A DNA stretch of 64,000 nt from NCBI GenBank assembly GCA_030445275.1, contig JAUCSE010000058.1, positions 1 through 64,000 on the forward strand. Direction: 5' to 3'. The position numbers and the translations under genes were made by a program. This DNA is from Mucilaginibacter sp. (GTDB lineage Bacteria; Bacteroidota; Bacteroidia; Sphingobacteriales; Sphingobacteriaceae). Below are positions 7,836 through 16,778 of the stretch, piece after piece; the stretch's first letter is position 1; every line of letters begins with the position of its first letter. The notes beneath the pieces are model-generated. The model did not search any database and was not told the origin of the DNA. It saw only the letters and a list, made by a program, of their open reading frames with translations.

Positions 7836-10211
7836 CTATTGCAGATTAGCCTGGGTTATATAAAAATATGTTTTACCATTTGAAGTAAAATGCTGGCTAA
7901 CCAGGGCCGATTGCTTAATCAACTCGCTGCTATGCACTAAAAATTTAATATACGCTTCAAATTGCTGTTGAGGCATATCGCTTGTACTTTTCAAATCAGA
8001 AACCTTATTGCTCAGATATTTGGCTTTACCTGACAGCGGCAGACCGGTAACCGTTTGAAAATAGTTCCCTAAAGTCATGCTTTTAATATCACCTCTTGAC
8101 GTTTTTTGGTTTAAACGCTTTTGAATAATATCTACATAATTTTTAAACAGTTTCTTACGATAATCAGAGGCATCCTGCTGCAGGTTTTCGCCTATCATTA
8201 ATGACACTATATCTGTTAGCTGGTTGTATTCCTGCTCATTTAAAATAAGCAGGTATTGCAATTGATCCTTATGTTGGGTTACCAGAGTTGATGGCAACTG
8301 CGCATTGATAAAATATTTAAAAGCATTATGCGGCATGTTGTCGCCCAAATCAGCAGGCGCAGGGTTTATCTGGGCACTTACCCCAGGTTGCACATACCTG
8401 TTTTCGCGACCGGTTAGCCTGAACGCGCTATCCAATGCATGTACTTGTGTGTTAATGTCAAAATCAGTTTCCCGCATTAAACGATCAACCGACAAGCGCA
8501 TGGCCTGGTTGGTTTTCACCACACCTTTTGGAGGGAAAACAACCGCTCCCTGTATCATACTGTTTTTAGGGTAATCCAGGTAAAATGAAACTGAATCTGA
8601 TAGCGAGGTATTAAACTGCTGTATGTTACTTAAGCCTTCGCCGGTAACCATACGTTGCTTTTTAAGATCAGCAAGCTTAATGGCCGATTGCGAAACAATT
8701 TGCCTTGCCTGTATTACAAAATCATTATAAATGGAATTATAATCGCTATATACCTGTATAGCTAACAAACGTGCATCGGCATTAGCCACCTGGTCAGCAA
8801 TGCCTGCAATATCACCAGAGTTATAATTGGCTGAGCCGGTGCTGCCAATCAATACAATAAGATTAGTTTCGTTAGTATGGCCTTTAAACAAGCTTAAAGC
8901 TGAGTTTATGCCTTCAAATACGGGTTGGTTTTGCAACCCTGTACTACAGCCATTTGTTGTTGATGATTGCTTATCAAAATACTTTACCACTTCGCGGTAA
9001 TCGGTTGTAAAGGCCATACGATCAATACCACCTAAAGGACAATCCTGCGGATTTCTGTACACTACTCCCCCATATCTGAATTGGTTACCTTTAGCGTACG
9101 AATTAAATATATTTTCAAAGGATTGTATAGTGCTGGTTAAGCCCGAGAAATAGTTACGCATGGTACTTCCACCATCAACTACAAAAACAACATTTATATG
9201 ATGGATACTTTTGCGTATGTCCAGATAAGTTTGATACTTAAGGTGGCTACCCTTAACATTGATGATGCTGTTTTTTGATTTATCATAAACATCAACAGCT
9301 AATCCAACCCCTAATCTATCCGTTCCTGTGGTTGCTGTATGGCCCGAAATTATGGGCACACTGCGTAACAAAGGTTCATCAGCAGCTATTAAAGGATCAT
9401 AGGTAAAATAGGTACCGCTGGTTGGTGGAGCCGCAACCAATATAGCCTGGTTGATAGCAGTAGCGGCAGAATCGTCACCATCATTAGTGTTACTTTTGGT
9501 AGATCCTATATATAGGCGATTACCCCAGTTGTGCACTGCATCTGCAGCTATCCAACCGTACATGCTGGGGGCCGCGTTATCGGTCACCAGCTGACCTTCA
9601 GAGCCAACTAACAGTTTCTTCCCGTCATCTGATTTTTTAAATACGTAAACTATGTTGTGCAGGGCCAGTTTTTCTTTTTTACGATCAAGCTCTGGCGAGG
9701 TAAACACATATAATGAATCGGTTTTATCATAATAAAAGTCAGGCATTACTAATGGATTTTTGCCGTTAATAATGGTGATATATTTAGTTGGATAACCGGC
9801 CTGACCTATAAAAGCCGATTGCCATAGTAACACCTTTGATTTACTGATCCATCCGTAGCTTTGGCTTGCTTTTTTATTGGTTAGTTTGCGGCCCTGTACC
9901 ATGCCTGGCTGGTATTTAAGGAGCTTGATATAACCGTTCCTTTCCTCGCTTACATAAAAAGGATCCATAAACTTTAGTTTTTTCATTACCAGCGTACCGC
10001 CTGGGGAGGTATAAGTGTAATTTTCATCGCGGTCTGAGAAAACGATCCAGGGTAGCCCGGTTTTACTTTCACTGTTATAAACGTTGGTGTTTTCATTCGG
10101 TTTTTCAAAAGCTGCGGGTAGTGTTACTACTTTTTTACTAATAGAAACCGGCGACTGTGCGTTTACAGAAAAACATGAAAACAGCAACAGTATAATTAAT
10201 ATATTTTTCAT
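7836..10211 (-). CDS. tssR: T6SSiii-specific envelope protein TssR with vWA domain
   Basis: I use the ATG at 10211, giving 791 residues with a clean signal peptide (MKNILIILLLFSCFSVNAQ); the upstream in-frame Met at 10238 would spoil it. The N-terminal ~250 residues contain SH3-like beta repeats with paired YGWISKSKVLLW and YGWIAADAVHNW motifs. A von Willebrand A-like domain follows, with a metal site HINVVFVVDGGSTM around Asp346. The helical C-terminus has no membrane anchor. This architecture is that of TssR, found only in Bacteroidota T6SSiii and proposed as a periplasmic or outer-membrane part of the TssNQOPR complex that replaces TssJLM. The gene follows tssP and precedes tssH. Confidence 0.87.
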   Translation of the reverse strand: MKNILIILLLFSCFSVNAQSPVSISKKVVTLPAAFEKPNENTNVYNSESKTGLPWIVFSDRDENYTYTSPGGTLVMKKLKFMDPFYVSEERNGYIKLLKYQPGMVQGRKLTNKKASQSYGWISKSKVLLWQSAFIGQAGYPTKYITIINGKNPLVMPDFYYDKTDSLYVFTSPELDRKKEKLALHNIVYVFKKSDDGKKLLVGSEGQLVTDNAAPSMYGWIAADAVHNWGNRLYIGSTKSNTNDGDDSAATAINQAILVAAPPTSGTYFTYDPLIAADEPLLRSVPIISGHTATTGTDRLGVGLAVDVYDKSKNSIINVKGSHLKYQTYLDIRKSIHHINVVFVVDGGSTMRNYFSGLTSTIQSFENIFNSYAKGNQFRYGGVVYRNPQDCPLGGIDRMAFTTDYREVVKYFDKQSSTTNGCSTGLQNQPVFEGINSALSLFKGHTNETNLIVLIGSTGSANYNSGDIAGIADQVANADARLLAIQVYSDYNSIYNDFVIQARQIVSQSAIKLADLKKQRMVTGEGLSNIQQFNTSLSDSVSFYLDYPKNSMIQGAVVFPPKGVVKTNQAMRLSVDRLMRETDFDINTQVHALDSAFRLTGRENRYVQPGVSAQINPAPADLGDNMPHNAFKYFINAQLPSTLVTQHKDQLQYLLILNEQEYNQLTDIVSLMIGENLQQDASDYRKKLFKNYVDIIQKRLNQKTSRGDIKSMTLGNYFQTVTGLPLSGKAKYLSNKVSDLKSTSDMPQQQFEAYIKFLVHSSELIKQSALVSQHFTSNGKTYFYITQANLQ

Positions 10212-10251
10212 TGTGGTATGTACAGATGTTAAATTCATTTGATCAGGTTAA

Positions 10252-11211
10252 TTATCTTCCCCTCCTGGGTGCTGCATTTGAAGTGGCCGAATGCTGCTTA
10301 ACGGAAAGCATGCTCGAACACGTTGATTTGGCTTTTAAGGTTACCTGCGCTTCGTCAATATTAACGCCGCCGCCAAATGTAAGGCGCATACAATAAGAGT
10401 AAAAGTCGGTTTGCTTACTATCGCCATTGGTTTCCAGGTTCACGGTAATTTTTTCATCGCCGCAAAAATATCTGTTAACCAGGTAATAATAATTGGTATT
10501 AAAATCAAAGCCATTGGCAATAGCCTGTAAATGAGATCTGATATCGTCAATTACCTTACGTTCACCTTCGCCAGGGGCTACAATGGCATCAACAGTTGAG
10601 TCGGGATTAGTAATAAACATTTTATGGTAAACCGGTCGCCTGCTTTTATCAGTACCTAATTTAATAAAATAGGTACCCGGGTTATGATAAGTATACAAGG
10701 CCGTTGGCCCCTTAACATCTACCCTGCCAGTTTCCCCAAATGACCATTCATATATCCGGGCATTCCCCTGGGCTTCAAGCCTTATCTGTTCATTAACAAG
10801 ACCTTGTGTAGGGCCATTTACGGTAATTAAAGTATCTACAGCTAATGTTACCGTGTCCTTTACATTTAAAGGAAACTGCTGCATTAAATTGCCATCAACT
10901 GTTACCCTAACAATATAATCACCGGGTTTTTTAAATTTGTAACTCCCGTTTTGCTGGGTTGATTTATCGCCGTTACCGAACTCCCATACCCACTTTTTGG
11001 CATTACTGGTGTTATCGGAGTATACCAGGTTTTCATTTAAAAAGATCTCATCTTTCAATATCCTGGCATTAACAGTTCTTTTTTCTGAAAAAGAATTCTT
11101 GAATAAAAAAATCAGCGCGGCAATAATAAGTATACCCACTATAATGTATAAAAAGGTATAAGTTTGCCTGTTGGTATCAACTGCTTTGCCGCTGTTGTAA
11201 TCGTCTTTCAT
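10252..11211 (-). CDS. tssP: T6SSiii membrane protein with PKD domains, TssP
   Basis: A 319-residue inner-membrane protein: a short cytoplasmic tail, one transmembrane helix (TFLYIIVGILIIAALIFLF, about 23-42), then a periplasmic part. Two PKD-type beta-sandwich repeats are visible, each with the W-x-F-G / Y-x-Pxy pattern: KWVWEFGNGDKSTQQNGSYK then PGDYIVRVTV, and YEWSFGETGR then TYHNPGTYFIKLGT. The C-terminal 110 residues form a separate domain ending in a basic PRRGR tail. Its place directly before tssR and its PKD make-up fit TssP of the T6SSiii trans-envelope complex. The letter assignment among tssO, tssP and tssQ rests on gene order and my memory of the family, so the symbol is less certain than the T6SS role. 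Confidence 0.75.
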   Translation of the reverse strand: MKDDYNSGKAVDTNRQTYTFLYIIVGILIIAALIFLFKNSFSEKRTVNARILKDEIFLNENLVYSDNTSNAKKWVWEFGNGDKSTQQNGSYKFKKPGDYIVRVTVDGNLMQQFPLNVKDTVTLAVDTLITVNGPTQGLVNEQIRLEAQGNARIYEWSFGETGRVDVKGPTALYTYHNPGTYFIKLGTDKSRRPVYHKMFITNPDSTVDAIVAPGEGERKVIDDIRSHLQAIANGFDFNTNYYYLVNRYFCGDEKITVNLETNGDSKQTDFYSYCMRLTFGGGVNIDEAQVTLKAKSTCSSMLSVKQHSATSNAAPRRGR

Positions 11212-11255
11212 TGGTTTAAAGGTTTGTGTTTTTATAGTGAGGTGTTATGTTACTT

Positions 11256-11750
11256 TTATCGCCGGCCGCCAGCGCCTATACTTTGCTGCAGTTGCCGCGT
11301 TGATAGTTTACAATCATCAAGCAGCTTATTAAGCCGGCTTATATCGCTGTAATTACCTGTAAGCTCGCGCTTATCATAAAACAGGTTCTCATACAGTTTA
11401 GAAGCATGTATAAAACATTTATAGCGGCTATCATAAGGGCGACGGTTGTAATACGACCTGATGGCACCGATGGCATTTTTAATATCGTTATCTAAAAACA
11501 ATGCCTGTACATTTGGATTAAACTTTACAATATGAGTGTAGGTGGTATCAACAGTAGGTAATGCCTGGGTAACAACTGCTTCAAAATCCTCCTCTTCGGC
11601 AATCTTTTTTGAATACTCGGCTTTTGATATGGTTATACCATCCTCATAGTTATAAAACATGGCTGTACAAAGTATGGAAGAAGTAATTAAAAACATTCCT
11701 AAAAACAAGAGGAACTTTTCCCTCCGCTCTTTTAAACTGAACTTTAGCAT
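11256..11750 (-). CDS. tssO: T6SSiii single-pass membrane protein, TssO-like
   Basis: A 164-residue protein with a positively charged N-terminus (KERREKF), one transmembrane helix (FLLFLGMFLITSSILCTAMFY, about 14-34), and a periplasmic helical region ending ACKLSTRQLQQ-like (DDCKLSTRQLQQSIGAGGRR). This is the size and topology of TssO, a component unique to Bacteroidota T6SSiii. The gene starts 5 bases after the stop of the next gene upstream and is 44 bases from tssP, so it belongs to the tssQ-O-P-R-H-B-C operon. The neighbouring 173-residue protein has the same topology, and the O and Q labels could be exchanged. Confidence 0.68.
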   Translation of the reverse strand: MLKFSLKERREKFLLFLGMFLITSSILCTAMFYNYEDGITISKAEYSKKIAEEEDFEAVVTQALPTVDTTYTHIVKFNPNVQALFLDNDIKNAIGAIRSYYNRRPYDSRYKCFIHASKLYENLFYDKRELTGNYSDISRLNKLLDDCKLSTRQLQQSIGAGGRR

Positions 11751-11755
11751 ATAAA

Positions 11756-12277
11756 TTAATAATGTGAAAAACGGCCGCTAAGTTTCCCAATGGCTGATTT
11801 GTTTATTTTATTACACGATTCCAGCTGCGAGCGCAGGCTTTCGATCTGGAACCGGGTTGTAAACAATGAATCTTTGACATTAGCTACCATGGCAATGTTA
11901 TTACTTAGTTTTTTATACAGTTCAAAGCTTTTAAGGGGGTAAGGATTATTCTGTAGTTTATCTTGAATATGCTGATTACTCTCCTGTATATCAGAGAGTA
12001 GTATACTTTGGTTGTTTAATTCTTCTGAGTTCATTTTGGAGTATTGCGACAACTGTTGCATACGCAAAAGGATAAGCTCAAAATTGTTATTGATATCGTT
12101 ACGGATAGCAATTAACTGATCTGTTTCCTTTACTTTGGCATTCAGCAACACCATTTCGCGGCCAGAAGTAACAAAGAAGAAATAAACTGTTACTACTGAA
12201 AATAGCAACAATGCAATAAGGTAGAGCACAAAAATTCTGTAGGCTCGGTTTAGGTCTTTTATATTTACGGGCTTCAT
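11756..12277 (-). CDS. tssQ: T6SSiii coiled-coil membrane protein, TssQ/TssO-like
   Basis: This 173-residue protein has one N-terminal transmembrane helix (FVLYLIALLLFSVVTVYFFFV, about 16-36) followed by a long, largely helical periplasmic region (residues 45-165) rich in Leu, Gln and Asn, suggesting a coiled coil. It is the first gene of the minus-strand operon that continues through tssO, tssP, tssR, tssH, tssB and tssC, and faces tssE across a 222-base divergent region. Small single-pass proteins at this position belong to the T6SSiii membrane complex. I call it TssQ from the N-Q-O-P-R order, but it lacks a lipobox and could equally be TssO. Confidence 0.62.
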   Translation of the reverse strand: MKPVNIKDLNRAYRIFVLYLIALLLFSVVTVYFFFVTSGREMVLLNAKVKETDQLIAIRNDINNNFELILLRMQQLSQYSKMNSEELNNQSILLSDIQESNQHIQDKLQNNPYPLKSFELYKKLSNNIAMVANVKDSLFTTRFQIESLRSQLESCNKINKSAIGKLSGRFSHY

Positions 12278-12499
12278 TAAAATAAGCTATATATTATTAA
12301 AGGTAGATAAAAGCAATAGCAAACTACAATTAATTAAATTCTTTAATTATTAATATAAATTACACGTTTTCAAGGCTATAACTAATAAATTATTAAATCT
12401 TAAGAACATAGCTACAACTATTTTCGAAAAGAAATGTTTATCAAAAAACGCATTTTTTATTATTACTTTACAGAATTATATAAGAATTATATATTAAAT
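12278..12499. promoter_or_regulatory. Divergent promoter region between the tssQ and tssE operons
   Basis: A 222-base, very AT-rich stretch between divergent gene starts must hold promoters for both T6SS units. It contains A/T-only runs around 12330-12365. The plus-strand frame stays open back to 12434 but codes for a run of Phe, Tyr and Lys and is probably leader. I find no clear operator or palindrome. Confidence 0.45.
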
Positions 12500-12934
12500 A
12501 TGGCAAACCCACTGTACTCCAAACCTTTACGTTTTTCAAACATCAGCCAGGGTCATGACATGGGCACACAGGATTTGGGGGCATCAATATCGCAATATAT
12601 AGAGTTGATTATATTTACCAGGTATGGAGAGCACCGTTATAATCCTGAATTTGGTTGCGAGATATGGGACATGGATTTTGAACTCATCCAAAGCGAAACC
12701 ATATGGGAAGAGAAATTGAGGCAATCACTATTAAACGCTATAAAAAGTTTCGAAAAAAGAATCTATGATATAGATGTGAATGTGCACATTAGCGAGATCA
12801 ATAAATTTTACCCGTTAAGAAACGTTAGCGAAATAAAAAAGCACGTTGAAATTACGATAAATGGTAAACTAAACAAAACAGGTGAGCGTTACCGTTTTAG
12901 CACAGCATTATTTTTAAGTCCCCTATCAGCATAA
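12500..12934 (+). CDS. tssE: T6SS baseplate protein TssE (gp25-like)
   Basis: From the ATG at 12500 (MANPLYSKPLRFSNISQG) the protein is 144 residues; the longer frame from 12434 only adds an unlikely aromatic leader. It has the GPW/gp25 lysozyme-like fold pattern of baseplate wedge proteins: SISQYIELIIFTRYGEHRYNPEFGCEIWD followed by an acidic helix and a VHISEINKFYPLRN beta segment. TssE is the wedge component that nucleates sheath assembly. The next gene, tssF, starts 10 bases downstream, and tssE-tssF is a standard baseplate pair. Confidence 0.88.
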   Translation: MANPLYSKPLRFSNISQGHDMGTQDLGASISQYIELIIFTRYGEHRYNPEFGCEIWDMDFELIQSETIWEEKLRQSLLNAIKSFEKRIYDIDVNVHISEINKFYPLRNVSEIKKHVEITINGKLNKTGERYRFSTALFLSPLSA

Positions 12935-12944
12935 TTAGCCCAAA

Positions 12945-14798
12945 ATGAATAAATTGTTTTCCGCTTCAAAAGAAGAAATAAAAGGGAGGATGCTCAAAAA
13001 CGCTATGGATTTTTGGGCAACTACCAACGTGAATGATATTGATCCATTTGTTAAATTATTGATCGAGGCTTTAAGTACAGAACTATTTAACCTAACCAAT
13101 GATGTTAAAAACCTGGAGAACCGCATTTTAAATAAAATATCCCGCATACTTGCATCTGATTACCTTACCGCTCCTCTACCGGCACATGCCTTACTAAAGG
13201 GTATACCAGTTGAAAATATAGAAACACTGAGCATTAAAAATCATTTTATTTACCGCAAAACCATAGCGCCCGATGCCAGTAAAACCACACCTGAGCCTTT
13301 AGATGTTTTTTTTACCCCTGCAGGCGAAAATAAAATTTTTAAAGCCGAAATTAAATACACGTTTAATGGCAGACAACTCTTGGAACATAGCCAGGATATG
13401 CAAAGAACCATTATTGCCAATACCCTGCCCCAGGCATTTGTTGAAAACAATACTATATGGATAGGGATTGAAACGGCACCAAAATTAAACACACTTAAAG
13501 ATGTAGGAATATATTTTGAATGGCCAGGATACACTACCAATAATGATTTCTATAACCTGCTGCCGGTTACCCGTTTTTACACTGATGAGCAAGAATTACA
13601 AACTACACAAGGGCTGATATATGAAGAGGATCAGATAAACCCGGGTAAATCTATATTTTATGATCAAAACGTGATCAATTTGATTACGCGCGATGTTAAA
13701 TCATACTATCAAAACCGCTTTATATCGCTTATTGATGAGTCGCTTAACGATTTAGAAGTTCAAAAGAAAAACTTCCCGGAACAATTCTCCATCCTATTTG
13801 AACCAACCAGTCTTAACCGGCTTAAGCCCTGTGTTTGGATCAAAATAGTTTTTCCGGCTGTAATTTCGGCCGATTCTATTAATGAGTTACAGTTGCACCT
13901 AAATTGCTTCCCCATCATGAGCCGCAAACTTCATGATCAGAAATTCAGGATAAAGGAAATGAATAATATCGTGCCGATAAAACCATCTGCACATGATCAT
14001 TTTTTATCGGTACATAATCTGCATGACGATCAGGACATTTACTATAACGAAATACCTTACAGCCAGGCCGGGCAAAGCTTTGAAGGTAGCTACTCGATCA
14101 GGAATGGCGGAGCCGAGCGTTTTGATTCACGTAACGCCCAGCAGATCATCGAATACCTGTTTGAGTTACTCCGTGATGAAAAAGCCGCATTTGCAGCCTA
14201 TGGTAATGATTTTTTGACTTCTACCTTAAAAACGCTTGAACAAAACATATCGCTTATTGAAAAAAAGTCAAACCTGGCTAAAGACAATCACGAACTGATT
14301 AACTATCTTATTTTAAAACCGGTTAATAAAGCCAGCATGTTATATCTGCAGTTTTGGACCACCCTTGCTGATACAGCTAATAACATACGAAAAGGGTCAA
14401 GGCTACAACAGTTTGAACTGATAAAATTAAAAGCCGATAGTTTACAGTTAATGACTACCTCCGTGGGCGGCAGAAATAGCCTTGGGGCGGCCGACAGGAT
14501 ACAGGCCTTTAAATACGGGCTTACCACCAAAGACAGGATTGTTACCCAAGCCGATCTTACCAGCTTTTGCCAGTTTGAGTTAGGATCAAAATTAAAAAGT
14601 ATCCGTGTAAGCAAGGGGGTTAGCATTTCATCGAACCCTAAGGAGGGTTTTAAAAAAACAACAGATATTTACCTGAAACCCAATACTGAAAATAAACTAT
14701 CAACAGAAGAGTGGGATACTTTATTGGGCTTATTACAATCAAAACTGGAACTACGAAGCATTATTAAAGCTAATTATCGTTTATTTATTGATAACTAA
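12945..14798 (+). CDS. tssF: T6SS baseplate protein TssF
   Basis: A 617-residue protein matching the Bacteroidota TssF (VasA-like) baseplate wedge. The N-terminus holds FSASKEEIKGRMLKNAMDFW and LLIEALSTELFNLTNDVKNLENRIL, a helix typical of the family, followed by LTAPLPAHALLKGIP. The C-terminal part (TSVGGRNSLGAADRIQAFKYGLTTKDRIVTQADL) corresponds to the gp6-like ring-forming region. TssF2-TssG heterotrimers form the wedges with TssE and TssK. tssG, the obligate partner, lies on the opposite strand only 3 bases beyond the stop, an unusual convergent arrangement. Confidence 0.88.
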   Translation: MNKLFSASKEEIKGRMLKNAMDFWATTNVNDIDPFVKLLIEALSTELFNLTNDVKNLENRILNKISRILASDYLTAPLPAHALLKGIPVENIETLSIKNHFIYRKTIAPDASKTTPEPLDVFFTPAGENKIFKAEIKYTFNGRQLLEHSQDMQRTIIANTLPQAFVENNTIWIGIETAPKLNTLKDVGIYFEWPGYTTNNDFYNLLPVTRFYTDEQELQTTQGLIYEEDQINPGKSIFYDQNVINLITRDVKSYYQNRFISLIDESLNDLEVQKKNFPEQFSILFEPTSLNRLKPCVWIKIVFPAVISADSINELQLHLNCFPIMSRKLHDQKFRIKEMNNIVPIKPSAHDHFLSVHNLHDDQDIYYNEIPYSQAGQSFEGSYSIRNGGAERFDSRNAQQIIEYLFELLRDEKAAFAAYGNDFLTSTLKTLEQNISLIEKKSNLAKDNHELINYLILKPVNKASMLYLQFWTTLADTANNIRKGSRLQQFELIKLKADSLQLMTTSVGGRNSLGAADRIQAFKYGLTTKDRIVTQADLTSFCQFELGSKLKSIRVSKGVSISSNPKEGFKKTTDIYLKPNTENKLSTEEWDTLLGLLQSKLELRSIIKANYRLFIDN

Positions 14799-14801
14799 AA
14801 A

Positions 14802-15737
14802 TCAGTTTCCCAGGTAAGTAGTATACCCTAATCTTGCATTAACCTGCTTGCCTCCAATAATCAATTGTTGCGAAGCCGGTTCGGCTTGCAGGTTAATTTT
14901 TATTTCCATTTGCATAGGTATAAAGTAGGATAGCAAAACATCAATTGAACGGGCAAATGGTTCGCCTGGTAAAAATGCAACCATTTTTGATGCGCTGAGC
15001 GGACCAACACTTACCTGTAGCTCTTCTTCGGGCTCTACTATCATACCTGCTATAAAATTCACACCCAAGGCAGCGCCCCCTAATGATGTTTGCATTTCTT
15101 TTAAACTTTTGTCATTGCGCTTAGCCGTTATTTTATAGCTGAGTTTTATAGCGGTTTTAAACATCATACTTAACAAGCTGCTAATAAAATCAAGGTTATT
15201 CCGCTGTTCATGTATAACGGGTAAAACATGTATTAAAATGAGCATTTGCTTATTGGTAAAGCAGCTAAACTCTTTCCACTCTTTTAAAAATATATTTATC
15301 AGATCGTCGTACTCATTTTTTTTATCAATACGGTTCTCATAAAGTTCAACAATGGTTCTCAGATAATTAATTTCGGCCTCAAATGGTGCAAAAAAACGCC
15401 TGGTTTGCTTTTCTTCTTCCCTCCTGTCAATAATATCCTTGATCATTTCCTTTTCAGTGATCATCAAGCTTGAAGCCGGTGGCCGGTGAAACAGCCCTTC
15501 GGGTAGCATATCATAAAGGCCGTCGCGGTTAATTCTAATTTGAAGTACCTTCTTATCGGTAATATCGGTCTGGACTAAAGACAATCCCGCTATTTCTTTT
15601 GAAAAAGCGCGTTGCTGCGGACCTTTTGGTAAAACAAGAACATCATCAGCAGCAATTAATTCATTCTCAATTACTTCAGCAGCAATAACGGTTGCTTTAA
15701 AATCAGTATCAATAAGGTTAGGATTTTCTATCTTCAT
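14802..15737 (-). CDS. tssG: T6SS baseplate protein TssG
   Basis: A 311-residue protein that fits TssG of T6SSiii: DGLYDMLPEGLFHRPP near residue 125 is the family's diagnostic segment, followed by RREEEKQTRRFFAPFEAEINYLR and, late in the protein, SVGPLSASKMVAFLPGE and GNKQVNARLGYTTYLG-like beta strands (here GGKQVNARLGYTTYLGN). It pairs with TssF in the wedge. The gene runs opposite to tssF and is divergent from tssN, so it must have its own promoter in 15738-15863. I see no truncation. Confidence 0.88.
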   Translation of the reverse strand: MKIENPNLIDTDFKATVIAAEVIENELIAADDVLVLPKGPQQRAFSKEIAGLSLVQTDITDKKVLQIRINRDGLYDMLPEGLFHRPPASSLMITEKEMIKDIIDRREEEKQTRRFFAPFEAEINYLRTIVELYENRIDKKNEYDDLINIFLKEWKEFSCFTNKQMLILIHVLPVIHEQRNNLDFISSLLSMMFKTAIKLSYKITAKRNDKSLKEMQTSLGGAALGVNFIAGMIVEPEEELQVSVGPLSASKMVAFLPGEPFARSIDVLLSYFIPMQMEIKINLQAEPASQQLIIGGKQVNARLGYTTYLGN

Positions 15738-15863
15738 TTTTACGTTTAATAACTATAATATTTAAAACAATAACTCCTATTATTGGTAATTGATTATACT
15801 AATATCAAATTTATTTTTTGAGATAGAAACTTGACCTGAACAATATATACAATTTAGTACACC

Positions 15864-16757
15864 ATGGACGTAAAATCATTTTTTATACGTTATCTTATCT
15901 TCCCTATAATTTTTGTTATTGCCGCGGCAATAATGACTATCATTAATAAGAAAAACAAACTTTTAAGCAATAAACGCCTTATAGTAATCATACTTTGTAC
16001 AGCGCTTGTTTTAGGCATACCTGGGTTACTGGGCTTTCTTGATTTGCAATTTATGCCCTGGGGATATCTTTTCTGTCAGCTTATTTACCTGGCATTAGGA
16101 ACCGTTTACGTATGGCTTGCCGGCAAATACTATGAAAACGAACTACTCAATAAAAAAGGGTTCTTTATTTTATGCACCTTAATATCATGTTTATTAGGAT
16201 TATACCTTTTTAAATTAGGTTTTGATTGGCTTAATAATCTTCATTATGGTATATGGGCATCTTCAAGTGTGTTAATATTTTTGCTTCCCCCCCTTTTTTG
16301 GTGGGCCTATATCGCATTTTTGAGTATTCCTCTTGAAATTTATAAAGTTTGGCAGTACCCAACAGTATCTGAGGACATCAATATGGAACATCTGGACTTT
16401 GACAAGCTACTGGTATTGGAACTTGACGTTTATAAAAACACAGATGATCCTGAATCGTTAAAAGTAAAAGCCAAGGCACCGCCAAATATGAATTTTGGAT
16501 CGTGGTTTCAAAAATTTATTGATGATTATAATTTAAAATTTCCTAATGCACCTGTTCAGTATAAATTAAACAGTGGCAGCAATTATAAATGGATATTTTA
16601 TATTAAACCATCGTTTTTTAAACAACGGAAATTTATTGATCCGGATTTGAACATAGTTGAAAACGGGATTACCGAATCAAGCACGATATATGCCAAACGT
16701 GTTTCTGAAATTGTAAATGAACCTAAACGCACTGGCGATCAGGCCGTATATTTGTAA
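15864..16757 (+). CDS. tssN: T6SSiii polytopic membrane protein TssN
   Basis: The 297-residue product has six or so transmembrane segments in its first 165 residues (for example LIFPIIFVIAAAIMTII at 11-27 and VIILCTALVLGIPGLLGFL at 40-58), then a soluble C-terminal domain of about 130 residues starting near LDFDKLLVLELDVYK. That layout is TssN, the polytopic inner-membrane part of the Bacteroidota-specific T6SS complex; the soluble domain would face the cytoplasmic baseplate. tssK begins 21 bases downstream, in line with TssK as the adaptor that docks the baseplate to the membrane complex. Confidence 0.87.
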   Translation: MDVKSFFIRYLIFPIIFVIAAAIMTIINKKNKLLSNKRLIVIILCTALVLGIPGLLGFLDLQFMPWGYLFCQLIYLALGTVYVWLAGKYYENELLNKKGFFILCTLISCLLGLYLFKLGFDWLNNLHYGIWASSSVLIFLLPPLFWWAYIAFLSIPLEIYKVWQYPTVSEDINMEHLDFDKLLVLELDVYKNTDDPESLKVKAKAPPNMNFGSWFQKFIDDYNLKFPNAPVQYKLNSGSNYKWIFYIKPSFFKQRKFIDPDLNIVENGITESSTIYAKRVSEIVNEPKRTGDQAVYL

Positions 16758-16778
16758 CATCTACTTATTAAAACGTAT

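Noticed and set aside
12434..12499. Upstream extension of TssE
   Set aside because: The leader is a run of Phe, Tyr and Lys unlike TssE N-termini; MANPLYSKPL at 12500 matches the family start better.
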